Below are positions 37,377 to 48,263 of a stretch of DNA of 64,000 bases, one piece after another. Positions within the stretch are counted from its first letter, which is position 1, and each line of letters starts with the position of its first letter. Both the position numbers and the translations under genes were made by a program. The DNA is from Enterobacter bugandensis (lineage in GTDB: Bacteria > Pseudomonadota > Gammaproteobacteria > Enterobacterales > Enterobacteriaceae), in contig NZ_LT992502.1 of assembly GCF_900324475.1 (NCBI RefSeq), forward strand, positions 682,001 through 746,000, written 5' to 3'. The notes under the pieces were generated by a model, which saw nothing but the letters and a program-made list of their open reading frames with translations, did not search any database and was not told where the DNA came from.

Positions 37377-39839
37377 ATGCGAGTGTTGAAGTTCGGCGGT
37401 ACATCAGTGGCAAATGCAGAACGTTTTCTGCGTGTTGCCGATATCCTGGAGAGCAACGCCAGGCAGGGGCAGGTTGCGACCGTGCTCTCTGCCCCGGCAA
37501 AAATCACAAACCATCTGGTGGCGATGATTGAAAAGACCATCGGTGGCCAGGATGCACTCCCGAACATCAGCGATGCCGAGCGTATCTTCGCCGAGCTGCT
37601 GCAGGGGCTGGCAGAAGCCCAGCCTGGTTTCCCGCTCGCGCAGCTGAAGTCCTTCGTTGAGCAGGAGTTTGCTCAGATCAAGCATGTGCTGCACGGCATC
37701 AGCCTGCTGGGCCAGTGCCCGGACAGCGTCAACGCGGCGCTGATCTGCCGGGGCGAAAAACTCTCCATCGCCATCATGGCGGGCGTGCTGGAAGCGCGCG
37801 GCCACAACGTTACCGTGATCAATCCGGTTGAGAAATTGCTGGCAGCGGGCCACTATCTCGAATCTACCGTTGATATTGCCGAATCAACCCGCCGTATTGC
37901 CGCGAGCAAAATCCCCTCTGACCACATGATCCTGATGGCGGGCTTTACCGCCGGGAACGAGAAGGGCGAGCTGGTAGTGCTGGGCCGTAACGGCTCCGAC
38001 TACTCCGCCGCCGTGCTGGCCGCCTGTTTACGCGCTGACTGCTGTGAGATCTGGACTGACGTCGACGGCGTCTATACCTGCGATCCGCGCCAGGTGCCGG
38101 ACGCCAGGCTGCTGAAGTCGATGTCCTACCAGGAAGCGATGGAGCTTTCCTACTTCGGCGCCAAAGTGCTTCACCCGCGTACCATCTCCCCCATTGCCCA
38201 GTTCCAGATCCCATGCCTGATTAAAAACACCGGTAACCCGCAGGCGCCAGGCACGTTGATTGGTGCCAGCAGCGATGAAGATGGTCTGCCGGTGAAAGGC
38301 ATTTCCAACCTGAATAATATGGCAATGTTCAGCGTCTCCGGTCCGGGGATGAAGGGGATGGTCGGCATGGCGGCGCGCGTTTTTGCGGCCATGTCACGCA
38401 ACGGTATCTCGGTGGTGCTGATCACCCAGTCCTCTTCCGAATACAGCATCAGCTTCTGCGTGCCTCAGGTCGACTGTCTGCGCGCCCGCCGCGCGCTGGA
38501 AGAAGAGTTCTATCTGGAGTTGAAAGAGGAACTGCTGGAGCCGCTCTCCATTCAGGAGCGCCTGGCGGTGATTTCCGTGGTTGGCGACGGTATGCGCACG
38601 CTGCGCGGTATCTCCGCCAAATTCTTTGCCGCGCTGGCGCGGGCCAATATCAACATCGTGGCGATTGCCCAGGGCTCGTCCGAGCGTTCAATCTCCGTGG
38701 TGGTGGATAACGATGACGCCACTACCGGCGTGCGCGTGGTTCACCAGATGCTGTTCAACACCGATCAGGTTATCGAGCTGTTCCTGATTGGCGTGGGCGG
38801 CGTCGGCGGTGCGCTGCTGGAGCAGGTGAAGCGCCAGCAGGAGTGGCTTAAGAAAAAGCACATCGATCTGCGCGTCTGCGGAATTGCGAACTCGAAAGCG
38901 CTGCTTACTAACGTTCACGGTCTGAACCTGGAGAACTGGCAGGCGGAGCTGGAAGAGGCGAAAGAGCCGTTCAACCTGGGGCGCCTGATCCGTCTGGTGA
39001 AAGAGTATCACCTGCTTAACCCGGTTATCGTTGACTGTACCTCGAACCAGGCGGTGGCCGACCAGTACGCCGACTTCCTGCGCGAAGGCTTCCACGTGGT
39101 GACGCCGAACAAAAAGGCCAACACCTCGTCGATGGATTACTATCACCAGCTGCGCCTGGCGGCGAGCAAGTCGCGCCGCAAGTTCCTGTACGACACCAAT
39201 GTCGGTGCCGGCCTGCCGGTCATCGAGAACCTGCAAAACCTGCTGAACGCGGGCGACGAATTGCAGCGTTTCTCCGGCATCCTCTCCGGCTCCCTGTCGT
39301 TTATCTTCGGCAAGCTGGATGAAGGGATGAGCCTGTCGGAAGCCACCCGTGCCGCGCGCGAGCTGGGCTACACCGAGCCAGATCCGCGCGACGATCTCTC
39401 CGGGATGGACGTGGCGCGCAAGCTGCTGATCCTGGTGCGCGAAACGGGCCGCGAGCTGGAGCTTTCGGATATCGTGATTGAACCGGTGCTGCCAGCTGAG
39501 TTTGACACCAGCGGCGATGTCAGCACCTTTATGGCGAATTTACCTCAGCTTGACGATGCCTTTGCCGCACGCGTTGCGAAAGCCCGTGATGAAGGTAAGG
39601 TATTGCGCTATGTTGGCAACATTGAAGAGGACGGCGTATGCCGGGTGAAGATTGCCGAAGTGGATGGTAACGACCCGCTTTATAAAGTCAAAAACGGCGA
39701 AAACGCCCTCGCGTTTTACAGCCACTATTATCAGCCATTGCCGCTGGTGCTTCGCGGCTATGGCGCAGGGAATGATGTGACGGCGGCGGGCGTGTTTGCC
39801 GACCTGCTGCGTACCCTGTCATGGAAGTTAGGAGTTTAA
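37377..39839 (+). CDS. thrA: Bifunctional aspartokinase I / homoserine dehydrogenase I
   Basis: Catalyses the first and third steps from aspartate to threonine: aspartate phosphorylation and aspartate-semialdehyde reduction. The kinase domain starts KFGGTS (5-10). A central ACT-containing region (about 315-460) binds threonine for feedback inhibition. The dehydrogenase domain begins at [17 protein letters not shown] near 465. The 820-residue length equals E. coli ThrA. thrB starts one base after the stop. Confidence 0.97.
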   Translation: MRVLKFGGTSVANAERFLRVADILESNARQGQVATVLSAPAKITNHLVAMIEKTIGGQDALPNISDAERIFAELLQGLAEAQPGFPLAQLKSFVEQEFAQIKHVLHGISLLGQCPDSVNAALICRGEKLSIAIMAGVLEARGHNVTVINPVEKLLAAGHYLESTVDIAESTRRIAASKIPSDHMILMAGFTAGNEKGELVVLGRNGSDYSAAVLAACLRADCCEIWTDVDGVYTCDPRQVPDARLLKSMSYQEAMELSYFGAKVLHPRTISPIAQFQIPCLIKNTGNPQAPGTLIGASSDEDGLPVKGISNLNNMAMFSVSGPGMKGMVGMAARVFAAMSRNGISVVLITQSSSEYSISFCVPQVDCLRARRALEEEFYLELKEELLEPLSIQERLAVISVVGDGMRTLRGISAKFFAALARANINIVAIAQGSSERSISVVVDNDDATTGVRVVHQMLFNTDQVIELFLIGVGGVGGALLEQVKRQQEWLKKKHIDLRVCGIANSKALLTNVHGLNLENWQAELEEAKEPFNLGRLIRLVKEYHLLNPVIVDCTSNQAVADQYADFLREGFHVVTPNKKANTSSMDYYHQLRLAASKSRRKFLYDTNVGAGLPVIENLQNLLNAGDELQRFSGILSGSLSFIFGKLDEGMSLSEATRAARELGYTEPDPRDDLSGMDVARKLLILVRETGRELELSDIVIEPVLPAEFDTSGDVSTFMANLPQLDDAFAARVAKARDEGKVLRYVGNIEEDGVCRVKIAEVDGNDPLYKVKNGENALAFYSHYYQPLPLVLRGYGAGNDVTAAGVFADLLRTLSWKLGV

Positions 39840-39840
39840 G

Positions 39841-40770
39841 ATGGTTAAAGTATATGCCCCGGCTTCCAGCGCCAATATGAGCGTCGGATTTGACGTGCTG
39901 GGTGCGGCGGTGACGCCGGTGGATGGTTCGCTGCTGGGCGATACGGTAACGGTTGAGGCGGCAGAAAGCTTCAGCCTGAATAACGTCGGCCGTTTCGCCA
40001 GCAAGCTGCCGCCTGAACCACGCGAGAATATCGTTTATCAGTGCTGGGAGCGCTTCTGTCAGGAGATCGGCAAAAACGTGCCGGTTGCCATGACGCTGGA
40101 AAAAAGCATGCCGATTGGCTCGGGCCTGGGCTCCAGCGCCTGCTCGGTTGTCGCCGCGCTGGTGGCGATGAACGAGCACTGCGGCAAGCCGCTGAATAAT
40201 AGCCGTCTGCTGGCGCTGATGGGCGAGCTGGAAGGGCGCATCTCCGGCAGTATTCATTACGATAACGTGGCGCCGTGCTTCCTCGGCGGCATGCAGCTGA
40301 TGATTGAAGAAAATGGCATCATCAGCCAGCAGGTGCCAGGGTTTGATGAGTGGCTGTGGGTGCTGGCGTATCCGGGCATCAAGGTCTCTACCGCAGAAGC
40401 GCGTGCGATCCTGCCTGCGCAGTATCGTCGCCAGGACTGTATCGCCCACGGGCGTCATCTGGCGGGCTTTATCCACGCCTGCTACACCCGTCAGCCGCAG
40501 CTGGCGGCGAAGCTGATGAAAGACGTCATTGCCGAGCCGTACCGTACGAAGCTGCTTCCCGGCTTTAACGAGGCGCGACAGGCTTCAATGGATATCGGCG
40601 CGCAGGCGTGCGGCATCTCCGGCTCCGGCCCGACGCTGTTCGCCCTGTGCGATAAGCCAGACACCGCGCAGCGCGTGGCGGACTGGCTCTCTAAACACTA
40701 CCTGCAAAATCAGGAAGGCTTTGTTCATATTTGCCGTCTGGACACGGCTGGCGCACGAGTACTGGGATAA
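39841..40770 (+). CDS. thrB: Homoserine kinase
   Basis: GHMP-family kinase that phosphorylates homoserine with ATP. The phosphate loop [11 protein letters not shown] lies near residue 91 and the C-terminal [12 protein letters not shown] motif near 260. 309 residues; E. coli ThrB has 310. It is coupled to thrA (one-base gap) and to thrC (three-base gap). Confidence 0.97.
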   Translation: MVKVYAPASSANMSVGFDVLGAAVTPVDGSLLGDTVTVEAAESFSLNNVGRFASKLPPEPRENIVYQCWERFCQEIGKNVPVAMTLEKSMPIGSGLGSSACSVVAALVAMNEHCGKPLNNSRLLALMGELEGRISGSIHYDNVAPCFLGGMQLMIEENGIISQQVPGFDEWLWVLAYPGIKVSTAEARAILPAQYRRQDCIAHGRHLAGFIHACYTRQPQLAAKLMKDVIAEPYRTKLLPGFNEARQASMDIGAQACGISGSGPTLFALCDKPDTAQRVADWLSKHYLQNQEGFVHICRLDTAGARVLG

Positions 40771-40773
40771 CGA

Positions 40774-42060
40774 ATGAAACTCTACAACCTTAAAGATCAT
40801 AACGAGCAGGTCAGCTTCGCGCAGGCGGTGACTCAGGGGCTGGGCAAAAATCAGGGGCTGTTTTTCCCGCACGACCTGCCGGAATTTCAGCTGACCGAAA
40901 TCGATGAGCTGCTGAAGCTGGACTTTGTCACCCGCAGCACCAAAATTCTGTCTGCGTTTATTGGCGATGAAATCCCGCAGGAGCTGCTGGAAGAGCGCGT
41001 GCGTGCGGCGTTTGCTTTCCCGGCTCCGGTTAAGCAGGTTGAGCCTGACGTCGGTTGTCTGGAGCTGTTCCACGGCCCGACCCTGGCGTTTAAAGACTTC
41101 GGCGGCCGCTTTATGGCGCAGATGCTGACCCACATCAGCGGCGACAAGCCGGTGACCATCCTGACCGCGACCTCCGGTGATACCGGTGCGGCGGTGGCAC
41201 ACGCGTTCTACGGCCTGAAAAACGTCCGCGTGGTGATCCTCTATCCGAAAGGCAAGATCAGCCCGTTGCAGGAAAAACTGTTCTGCACCCTCGGCGGCAA
41301 CATTGAAACCGTGGCGATCGACGGCGATTTCGATGCCTGCCAGGCGTTGGTCAAGCAGGCGTTCGATGATGAAGAGCTGAAGGCCGCGCTGGGGCTGAAC
41401 TCGGCGAACTCCATCAACATCAGCCGCCTGCTGGCGCAGATCTGCTACTACTTCGAAGCGGTGGCTCAGCTGCCGCAGGAAGCGCGCAATCAGCTGGTAG
41501 TTTCCGTACCAAGCGGCAACTTCGGCGACCTGACGGCGGGGCTGCTGGCGAAATCTCTCGGTCTGCCGGTGAAACGCTTTATCGCTGCCACTAACGCCAA
41601 CGATACCGTGCCGCGCTTCCTGAAAGACGGCAAATGGGCGCCTAACGCCACGCAGGCGACGCTCTCCAATGCCATGGACGTGTCGCAGCCGAACAACTGG
41701 CCGCGCGTGGAAGAGCTGTTCCGCCGCAAGGTGTGGCGTCTGGGTGACCTGGGCTACGCTGCGGTGACGGACGAAACCACCAAAGCCACCATGCGCGAGC
41801 TGAAAGCGGTGGGCTACACCTCTGAGCCGCACGCGGCAATTGCGTACCGCGCGCTGCGCGACCAGCTTAACCCGGGTGAATATGGCCTGTTCCTGGGCAC
41901 CGCGCATCCGGCGAAGTTCAAAGAGAGCGTGGAAGATATTCTGGGCGAAACGCTGCCGCTGCCAAAAGAGCTGGCCGAGCGCGCCGACCTGCCGCTGCTG
42001 TCTCATGAGCTGCCGGCGGATTTTGCGGCACTGCGGAATCTGATGATGACGCGCGCGTGA
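40774..42060 (+). CDS. thrC: Threonine synthase
   Basis: PLP enzyme converting O-phosphohomoserine to threonine. The cofactor lysine is Lys107 in LAFKDFGGRF, and TATSGDTGAAVAHAF is the phosphate-binding loop near 130. 428 residues as in E. coli. Last gene of thrLABC; a BIME with a T-run follows at once. Confidence 0.97.
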   Translation: MKLYNLKDHNEQVSFAQAVTQGLGKNQGLFFPHDLPEFQLTEIDELLKLDFVTRSTKILSAFIGDEIPQELLEERVRAAFAFPAPVKQVEPDVGCLELFHGPTLAFKDFGGRFMAQMLTHISGDKPVTILTATSGDTGAAVAHAFYGLKNVRVVILYPKGKISPLQEKLFCTLGGNIETVAIDGDFDACQALVKQAFDDEELKAALGLNSANSINISRLLAQICYYFEAVAQLPQEARNQLVVSVPSGNFGDLTAGLLAKSLGLPVKRFIAATNANDTVPRFLKDGKWAPNATQATLSNAMDVSQPNNWPRVEELFRRKVWRLGDLGYAAVTDETTKATMRELKAVGYTSEPHAAIAYRALRDQLNPGEYGLFLGTAHPAKFKESVEDILGETLPLPKELAERADLPLLSHELPADFAALRNLMMTRA

Positions 42061-42067
42061 TTTTGTT

Positions 42068-42149
42068 GCCCGGTGGCGCTACGCCTTACCGGGCCTACAA
42101 CGACGAGATGACCGTAGGCCGGGTAAGCGCAGCGCCACCCGGCTTTTTT
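42068..42149 (+). terminator. BIME at the end of the thr operon
   Basis: Two inverted REP units (42068-42098 and 42114-42143). The second ends in CCACCCGGC followed by six Ts, so it can act as the thrC terminator as well as a stabilising BIME. Confidence 0.8.
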
Positions 42150-42307
42150 ATGAAGAAATTAAGGAGAAAAATTGCAGGAAAAAAGCAGAAATTCCCAATA
42201 AATGCGGTCACTTAGCGTTTAGGATTGCAGAGAATAACATCCACCGTTCCCCTCGCGTACTCTCCTTACATCGGCCCACGTTGGGCAAGAAGAATAAGGA
42301 GTCACCT

Positions 42308-42601
42308 GTGTCTACACTAAAACCTGCACTCATCGCGCTTTCTCTGGTGCTGGTCGCCCCCATGGCGGTACAGGCATCTGAAATTACTCTCGTACCTGCG
42401 GTAAAACTGCAGATTGGCGATCGGGACAATAGCGGGCATTACTGGGATGGCGGCCGCTGGCGCGACCACGACTGGTGGAAGGCGCATTATGACTGGCGCG
42501 ATAACCATTGGCGTCCGCATGACGAGCATCGCGATCGTGATGACCGACACGACCATCATCACGACGACCACCGTCCGGGCCCGGACTGGAAGCACCATTA
42601 A
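42308..42601 (+). CDS. yaaX: Periplasmic DUF2502 protein YaaX
   Basis: A 97-residue YaaX-family protein. The signal peptide ends MAVQA (cleavage after about residue 23). The mature part starts SEITLVPAVKLQIGDRDNSG, then becomes rich in Trp, His and Asp and ends in a dense His/Asp tail. I chose GTG 42308, six bases after AAGGAG; an in-frame start at 42281 would precede that site and spoil the signal peptide. The His/Asp tail could bind metal (inference). Function unknown. Confidence 0.88.
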   Translation: MSTLKPALIALSLVLVAPMAVQASEITLVPAVKLQIGDRDNSGHYWDGGRWRDHDWWKAHYDWRDNHWRPHDEHRDRDDRHDHHHDDHRPGPDWKHH

Positions 42602-42605
42602 CGCA

Positions 42606-42633
42606 AAACCCCGCCAGATGGCGGGGTTTAGTT
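42606..42633. terminator. Terminator between yaaX and yaaA
   Basis: Stem AAACCCCGCC / GGCGGGGTTT with loop AGAT, followed by AGTTTT. Bidirectional for the converging genes. Confidence 0.88.
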
Positions 42634-43407
42634 TTACTGCTCGTGGCGCTTAAATACCAGCTCACCTTTCCCTGACGACGACTCGTCAAAGAAATAGCCG
42701 TCGGTGTTGAATCCCGTTAACTGCTCCGGCTTCGTCAGGCGGTTCTGAATGATGTAGCGGCTCATCAGGCCACGCGCTTTTTTCGCATAGAAGCTGATGA
42801 CCTTGAACTTGCCGTTCTTCTCATCAAGGAAGACCGGCTTAACGATCTCCGCGTTCAGCTTTTTCGGCTTCACCGACTTGTAGTACTCATCGGATGCCAG
42901 GTTAACCACCACGTTATCACCCTGAGCATGCAGCGCCGCGTTCAGCTTGTCGGTGATGATGTCGCCCCAGAAATGGTAAAGGTCTTTGCCTTTGGCGTTT
43001 TCCAGGCGAATCCCCATCTCCAGACGATATGGCTGCATCAGATCCAGCGGGCGCAGTACGCCATACAGGCCCGACAGCATGCGCAGATGCTGCTGGGCAA
43101 AATCAAAGTCGGCTTCGCTAAAATCTTCCGCCTGCAGGCCGGTGTAAACATCGCCCTTAAACGCCAGGATCGCCTGGCGCGCGTTGGCGGGGGTGAAATC
43201 CGGGTGCCACTCGTGGAACCGGGTCGCGTTCAGGTCTGCCAGCTTGTCGCTGATGCTCATCAGCGAGGCGATTTGCGGCGCAGAGAGCTTGCGCGCTTCG
43301 CGGATCAGCTGTTGCGAATAGTCCAGCAGTTCTGGCTGGGTATAACGCTCGGTGGCGAGCGGGCTCTGGTAGTCGAGCGTTTTTGCAGGTGAAATCAGAA
43401 TCAGCAT
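42634..43407 (-). CDS. yaaA: Peroxide stress protein YaaA
   Basis: DUF328/UPF0246 protein, 257 residues. In E. coli YaaA lowers free intracellular iron and protects DNA and protein from hydrogen peroxide; it belongs to the OxyR regulon. The N-terminus [13 protein letters not shown] and the [10 protein letters not shown] segment near 203 are hallmarks. A DNA-binding helix-hairpin-helix-like fold is known for the family. Confidence 0.94.
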   Translation of the reverse strand: MLILISPAKTLDYQSPLATERYTQPELLDYSQQLIREARKLSAPQIASLMSISDKLADLNATRFHEWHPDFTPANARQAILAFKGDVYTGLQAEDFSEADFDFAQQHLRMLSGLYGVLRPLDLMQPYRLEMGIRLENAKGKDLYHFWGDIITDKLNAALHAQGDNVVVNLASDEYYKSVKPKKLNAEIVKPVFLDEKNGKFKVISFYAKKARGLMSRYIIQNRLTKPEQLTGFNTDGYFFDESSSGKGELVFKRHEQ

Positions 43408-43473
43408 ATCCAGTCCTTGCAGGAAATTTAGAGCGACTTTAACAAAAAATCGCCCTGAATTGATCGATAGCTG

Positions 43474-44904
43474 TTATCGCCGGGGCAAATCATCCCAGGT
43501 GCCGGGGGCAAGCTGTGACTGAATTTCGGGATAGCGTGCGGCATCAAATACCGGGGGAACGCCCAGCTTGCGCTGGCGAAGATAATCCCTGGCAATAAGG
43601 TTCACAACGGGCGAGAGCAGCAGGATCGCCGTCAGGTTAGTGATTGCCATTAGCGCCATAATAACATCCGCCAGCTGCCAGACCAGCGGCATATTCAGAA
43701 GGGAGCCCGCGATCACCATCAGTACTACGCCCAGGCGAAGCAGGAGGATGGCTGGACGAGAGTCGTATTTCAGGAAGATAAGGTTATTTTCGGCATACAG
43801 GTAATTCACCACAATCGAACTGAAGGCGAACAGCATCAGAATGAGCGAGACAAATCCCGAACCCCAGCCGCCGGTCAGGTTCACCAGCGCCTGCTGAAGA
43901 AGCTGTATTCCGTCGATATCCGAGTCATGCGCCACAGGACCGGCCAGCAGGAGGATCATGGCGCTGGCGGAACAGATAATAACGGTATCCATAAACACGC
44001 CTATCATCTGCACGATACCCTGCGCTGCCGGGTGCGGCGGCCAGGAAGAGGCGGCCGCGGCGGCGTTGGGAGTAGAGCCCATCCCGGCTTCATTGGAGAA
44101 CATGCCTCGCTGAAAACCTGCCATCAGCGCCTGGCTCAGGGTGTAACCCAGCGCGCCTGACGCCACCTCACGCCAGCCAAAGGCGCTTTTAAAGATGGTC
44201 GCAATCACGCCCGGAACCTGGTCGGCATGCAGCGCAGCGACGACCAGGCTCGCGGCAACCCAGAGCAGAGCCATGATGGGAACCAGCCACTGCATCATGC
44301 GGGCAACGCCTTTCAGGCCGGCAGAAATGGTGAACAAAACAAAGAGGGCTAAACCGATGCCGGTGATCCACTCCGGGCAGGAGAAGGTATAGCGCAGGGC
44401 ATGGGCGACGGAGTTTGACTGCACGGTATTAAAAATAAGACCGTACGCGAGCAGTAAAAAAAGCGAGAACAGAACGCCCATCCAGCGCATTCCTAAGCCA
44501 CGCGCCATATACCAGGCCGGACCGCCGCGAAACTGCCCGTTTCTGTCTTTCTCTTTGTAGAGCTGCGCCAGTGAACTTTCGGCAAAAGAGGTAGCCATTC
44601 CGAGAAGCGCCGTGACCCACATCCAGAACACCGCGCCTGGCCCACCGGCGCTGATGGCCAGCGCAACGCCCGCCAGGTTTCCGCTACCGAGGCGGGCAGC
44701 CAGGCTGGTACACAGCGCCTGAAAAGACGTTAATCCGCCCGGCTGGGGCGTGACGCTGTTTTTCAGACTTCTGCCAAACTTGCGAATATAGCGAAACTGG
44801 ATAAACCCACTGCGTAGCGTAAACCAGATACCTGCTCCCAGAAGCAGGTAGATCATTATCGAACCCCAGAGGACTTCGTTAATAAAGAAAAGGAAATCAG
44901 GCAT
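43474..44904 (-). CDS. yaaJ: AGCS-family sodium/amino-acid symporter YaaJ
   Basis: Inner-membrane alanine/glycine:cation symporter family transporter, about ten membrane helices. The AGCS signature GSGNLAGVALAISAGGPGAVFWMW lies near residues 77-100 and a conserved SNEAGMGSTPNAAAAA motif near 275. I chose ATG 44904 (476 residues, as in E. coli) because GAGGG lies six bases upstream; an in-frame ATG at 44928 lacks such a site. The substrate is presumed to be alanine or glycine. Confidence 0.92.
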   Translation of the reverse strand: MPDFLFFINEVLWGSIMIYLLLGAGIWFTLRSGFIQFRYIRKFGRSLKNSVTPQPGGLTSFQALCTSLAARLGSGNLAGVALAISAGGPGAVFWMWVTALLGMATSFAESSLAQLYKEKDRNGQFRGGPAWYMARGLGMRWMGVLFSLFLLLAYGLIFNTVQSNSVAHALRYTFSCPEWITGIGLALFVLFTISAGLKGVARMMQWLVPIMALLWVAASLVVAALHADQVPGVIATIFKSAFGWREVASGALGYTLSQALMAGFQRGMFSNEAGMGSTPNAAAAASSWPPHPAAQGIVQMIGVFMDTVIICSASAMILLLAGPVAHDSDIDGIQLLQQALVNLTGGWGSGFVSLILMLFAFSSIVVNYLYAENNLIFLKYDSRPAILLLRLGVVLMVIAGSLLNMPLVWQLADVIMALMAITNLTAILLLSPVVNLIARDYLRQRKLGVPPVFDAARYPEIQSQLAPGTWDDLPRR

Positions 44905-45166
44905 TAACGTCCCTCTTGTTGATGCCAACGTGAATATGTAAGCGCTACCACTGATTGGGCATGCTGTTGCTTAGCAGCCTGTTAATATTTTGAGTTTATC
45001 ATACTCTGCCTAAGCGCACTGTCTGCGGTTGCGCTACCCCTCCGTCGTGTTATCATCAGGGCAGACCGGTTACATCCCCCTAACAAGTAAACCTGTCATT
45101 TTTCCGCTGCAGGCATGCTGTCGGTAGCGTGAATTATCCAGGGCACGTTAAAAGAGAAACACTATC

Positions 45167-46120
45167 ATGACGGATAAATTGACCTCCCTTCGTCAGTTCA
45201 CCACTGTCGTAGCTGACACCGGAGATATCGCGGCAATGAAGCTGTACCAGCCGCAGGATGCCACAACTAACCCTTCTCTGATCCTTAACGCCGCACAGAT
45301 CCCTGAGTATCGCAAACTGATTGACGAGGCTGTGACCTGGGCGAAAGCACAGAGCAATGACCGTGCGCAGCAGGTTGTGGATGCTACCGATAAACTGGCA
45401 GTGAACATCGGTCTGGAAATCCTGAAGCTGGTTCCGGGCCGTATCTCTACCGAAGTGGATGCACGTCTCTCCTACGACACCGAAGCGTCAATCGCGAAAG
45501 CAAAACGCCTGATCAAACTGTACAACGATGCGGGCATCAGCAATGACCGTATCCTGATCAAACTGGCGTCGACCTGGCAGGGCATTCGCGCTGCCGAGCA
45601 GCTGGAAAAAGAAGGCATCAACTGTAACCTGACCCTGCTGTTCTCCTTCGCGCAGGCGCGTGCATGTGCGGAAGCAGGCGTGTACCTGATTTCTCCGTTC
45701 GTGGGCCGTATTCTGGACTGGTACAAAGCCAACACCGACAAGAAAGAGTACGCGGCGTCTGAAGATCCAGGCGTGATTTCCGTGACTGAAATCTACGAAT
45801 ACTACAAACAGCATGGCTATGAGACCGTGGTTATGGGTGCAAGCTTCCGTAACGTGGGCGAAATCATTGAGCTGGCTGGCTGTGATCGTCTGACCATCGC
45901 CCCTGCGCTGCTGAAAGAGCTGGCAGAAAGCGAAGGTGCTATCGAGCGTAAGCTGTCTTACACCGGCGAAGTGAAGGCGCGCCCGGAGCGCATCACCGAA
46001 TCCGAGTTCCTGTGGCAGCACAACCAGGATCCAATGGCTGTAGACAAACTGGCGGACGGTATCCGTAAGTTTGCTATCGACCAGGAAAAACTGGAAAAAA
46101 TGATCGGCGACCTGCTGTAA
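45167..46120 (+). CDS. talB: Transaldolase B
   Basis: Pentose-phosphate enzyme that moves a dihydroxyacetone unit between sedoheptulose-7-phosphate and glyceraldehyde-3-phosphate. Schiff-base Lys132 (LIKLAST), Asp17 and Glu96 are present. 317 residues as in E. coli. A 262-base gap upstream holds the promoter; I saw no specific site there. Confidence 0.97.
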   Translation: MTDKLTSLRQFTTVVADTGDIAAMKLYQPQDATTNPSLILNAAQIPEYRKLIDEAVTWAKAQSNDRAQQVVDATDKLAVNIGLEILKLVPGRISTEVDARLSYDTEASIAKAKRLIKLYNDAGISNDRILIKLASTWQGIRAAEQLEKEGINCNLTLLFSFAQARACAEAGVYLISPFVGRILDWYKANTDKKEYAASEDPGVISVTEIYEYYKQHGYETVVMGASFRNVGEIIELAGCDRLTIAPALLKELAESEGAIERKLSYTGEVKARPERITESEFLWQHNQDPMAVDKLADGIRKFAIDQEKLEKMIGDLL

Positions 46121-46129
46121 TCATTCTGC

Positions 46130-46149
46130 GTGACCGGGCTCCCGGTCAC
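46130..46149 (+). terminator. talB terminator
   Basis: Perfect 9-bp stem GTGACCGGG / CCCGGTCAC with a two-base loop, starting ten bases after the talB stop. The following tract (GCGTCTTCTTCTG) is only moderately T-rich. Confidence 0.75.
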
Positions 46150-46230
46150 GCGTCTTCTTCTGTCCTCTGTCTGAATTTTCCCTCTGCGTGTATCATTCCC
46201 TTTAATCAGTACTTTTTGAATGGAATGGAT

Positions 46231-46818
46231 ATGAATACCTTACGCATCGGCTTAGTGTCGATTTCTGACCGCGCCTCCAGCGGCGTTTACCAGGATAAAG
46301 GCATCCCCGCTCTGGAAGAGTGGCTGGCAAGCGCGCTGACCACCCCGTTTGAGATCCAGACTCGCCTTATCCCCGACGAACAGCCGATCATTGAGCAGAC
46401 CCTGTGCGAGCTGGTGGATGAGATGAGCTGTCACCTTGTGCTAACCACGGGCGGAACCGGCCCCGCGCGTCGCGACGTGACGCCGGACGCGACGCTGGCT
46501 ATCGCCGACCGTGAAATGCCGGGCTTCGGCGAACAGATGCGCCAGATCAGTCTACACTTTGTCCCGACGGCAATCCTTTCCCGCCAGGTGGGGGTGATCC
46601 GCAAACAGGCGCTGATACTGAACCTGCCGGGGCAGCCAAAGTCGATCAAAGAGACGCTGGAAGGATTAAAAGCCGAGGACGGTCGCGTCATTGTGCACGG
46701 CATATTTGCAAGTGTACCGTATTGTATACAGTTGATTGACGGGCCGTACGTGGAAACTGACGACAAAGTGGTAGCAGCATTTCGTCCTAAAAGCGCACGC
46801 CGCGAGACAATCTCCTGA
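46231..46818 (+). CDS. mog: Molybdopterin adenylyltransferase Mog
   Basis: Adenylates molybdopterin before metal insertion by MoeA, in molybdenum-cofactor synthesis. The MoCF-family motif TTGGTGPARRDVTPDAT lies near 73-89. I chose ATG 46231, giving 195 residues as in E. coli with homology from MNTLRIGLVSISDRAS; an in-frame ATG at 46216 would add five unrelated residues. Confidence 0.95.
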   Translation: MNTLRIGLVSISDRASSGVYQDKGIPALEEWLASALTTPFEIQTRLIPDEQPIIEQTLCELVDEMSCHLVLTTGGTGPARRDVTPDATLAIADREMPGFGEQMRQISLHFVPTAILSRQVGVIRKQALILNLPGQPKSIKETLEGLKAEDGRVIVHGIFASVPYCIQLIDGPYVETDDKVVAAFRPKSARRETIS

Positions 46819-46940
46819 AATTTACTAAAATGTGACATTAGCGCCAGCCGCAGTAGCGTGTAAATAGATTTACGATATAGTAATTTTTTCTTTACGATTG
46901 CTGTAAAAAATAATCCACAACACATGCACAATGGTTCGCT

Positions 46941-48263
46941 ATGTCACATAACACCCGACCTCTGAATCGACAGGACTACAAAACGCTTACGCTCGCCGCC
47001 TTAGGTGGCGCGCTGGAGTTTTACGACTTCATCATCTTTGTCTTCTTCGCCGCCGTGGTGGGGGCGCTCTTCTTCCCGGCGGATATTCCGGAATGGCTGC
47101 GTCAGGTGCAAACCTTCGGCATCTTTGCTGCCGGGTATCTGGCACGTCCGCTGGGCGGCATCGTCATGGCTCACTTTGGCGATCTTGTCGGGCGTAAGAA
47201 GATGTTTACCCTGAGCATCCTGCTGATGGCGGTACCGACGCTGGCCATCGGCCTGCTGCCCACCTATGCCTCCATGGGCATTCTCGCCCCGCTATTGCTG
47301 CTGCTGATGCGCATTCTTCAGGGCGCGGCCATCGGCGGGGAAGTGCCGGGGGCCTGGGTGTTTGTGGCGGAGCACGTTCCTGCCCGCCGCATCGGGATCG
47401 CCTGCGGAACGTTAACGGCGGGGCTGACCGTCGGGATCCTGTTGGGGTCGGTGGTGGCGACGATAGTCAACACCAGCATGACGCAGCAGGCCGTGCACGA
47501 CTGGGGCTGGCGTATTCCGTTCCTGCTGGGCGGGGCGTTTGGCCTGGTGGCAATGTACCTGCGCCGCTGGCTGCAGGAGACGCCGATTTTCCTCGAAATG
47601 CAGCAGCGTAAAGCGCTGGCGCAGGAGTTGCCAGTCAAAGCCGTTGTGGTGCGTCATAAAAAAGCGGTGGTGGTGTCGATGCTGCTCACCTGGTTGCTGT
47701 CGGCGGGCATCGTGGTGGTGATTTTGATGTCGCCGGTGTGGCTGCAGAAACAGTACGGTTTCGCCCCTGCCGTGACCTTACAGGCAAACAGTATTGCGAC
47801 AATCATGCTCTGCTTTGGCTGTCTGGCCGCCGGGCTGGCGGCGGATCGTTTCGGTGCCAGCCTGACCTTTATTGTCGGCAGCCTGCTGCTGGCCGCGTCG
47901 AGCTGGGCGTTCTACCATCTGGCGGGCAGTCATCCTGAACAGCTGTTCCTGCTGTACGGCGTGGTCGGACTGTGCGTGGGCGTCGTGGGGGCTGTGCCTT
48001 ACGTCATGGTGCGCGCCTTCCCGCCGGAGGTTCGCTTCACCGGGATATCGTTCTCTTATAACGTCGCGTATGCCATTTTCGGCGGGCTGACGCCGATAGT
48101 GGTCACGGTGATGATGGGGGTGTCGCCGATGGCGCCTGCCTGGTATGTACTCGCGCTCTCGCTGATGGGGCTGGGATTAGGCGTTTGGCTTCGTCAGGCG
48201 GGGGAATATCGTGCCCGCGAGGCGGGCACGACAGAGGGATCAGTGTTTTTCACCAATAGGTAA
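46941..48263 (+). CDS. MFS transporter, MHS (metabolite:H+ symporter) family
   Basis: Twelve-helix major-facilitator protein, 440 residues, of the ProP/KgtP/ShiA-like group. Markers are GALEFYDFIIFVFFAAVV in helix 1 and RPLGGIVMAHFGDLVGRKKMF in loop 2-3. A GEVPGAWVFVAEHVP segment follows helix 4. Substrate is probably an organic acid or zwitterion, but cannot be told from sequence. It is absent at this place in E. coli K-12. It converges on satP with a 24-base overlap of coding ends. Confidence 0.85.
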   Translation: MSHNTRPLNRQDYKTLTLAALGGALEFYDFIIFVFFAAVVGALFFPADIPEWLRQVQTFGIFAAGYLARPLGGIVMAHFGDLVGRKKMFTLSILLMAVPTLAIGLLPTYASMGILAPLLLLLMRILQGAAIGGEVPGAWVFVAEHVPARRIGIACGTLTAGLTVGILLGSVVATIVNTSMTQQAVHDWGWRIPFLLGGAFGLVAMYLRRWLQETPIFLEMQQRKALAQELPVKAVVVRHKKAVVVSMLLTWLLSAGIVVVILMSPVWLQKQYGFAPAVTLQANSIATIMLCFGCLAAGLAADRFGASLTFIVGSLLLAASSWAFYHLAGSHPEQLFLLYGVVGLCVGVVGAVPYVMVRAFPPEVRFTGISFSYNVAYAIFGGLTPIVVTVMMGVSPMAPAWYVLALSLMGLGLGVWLRQAGEYRAREAGTTEGSVFFTNR

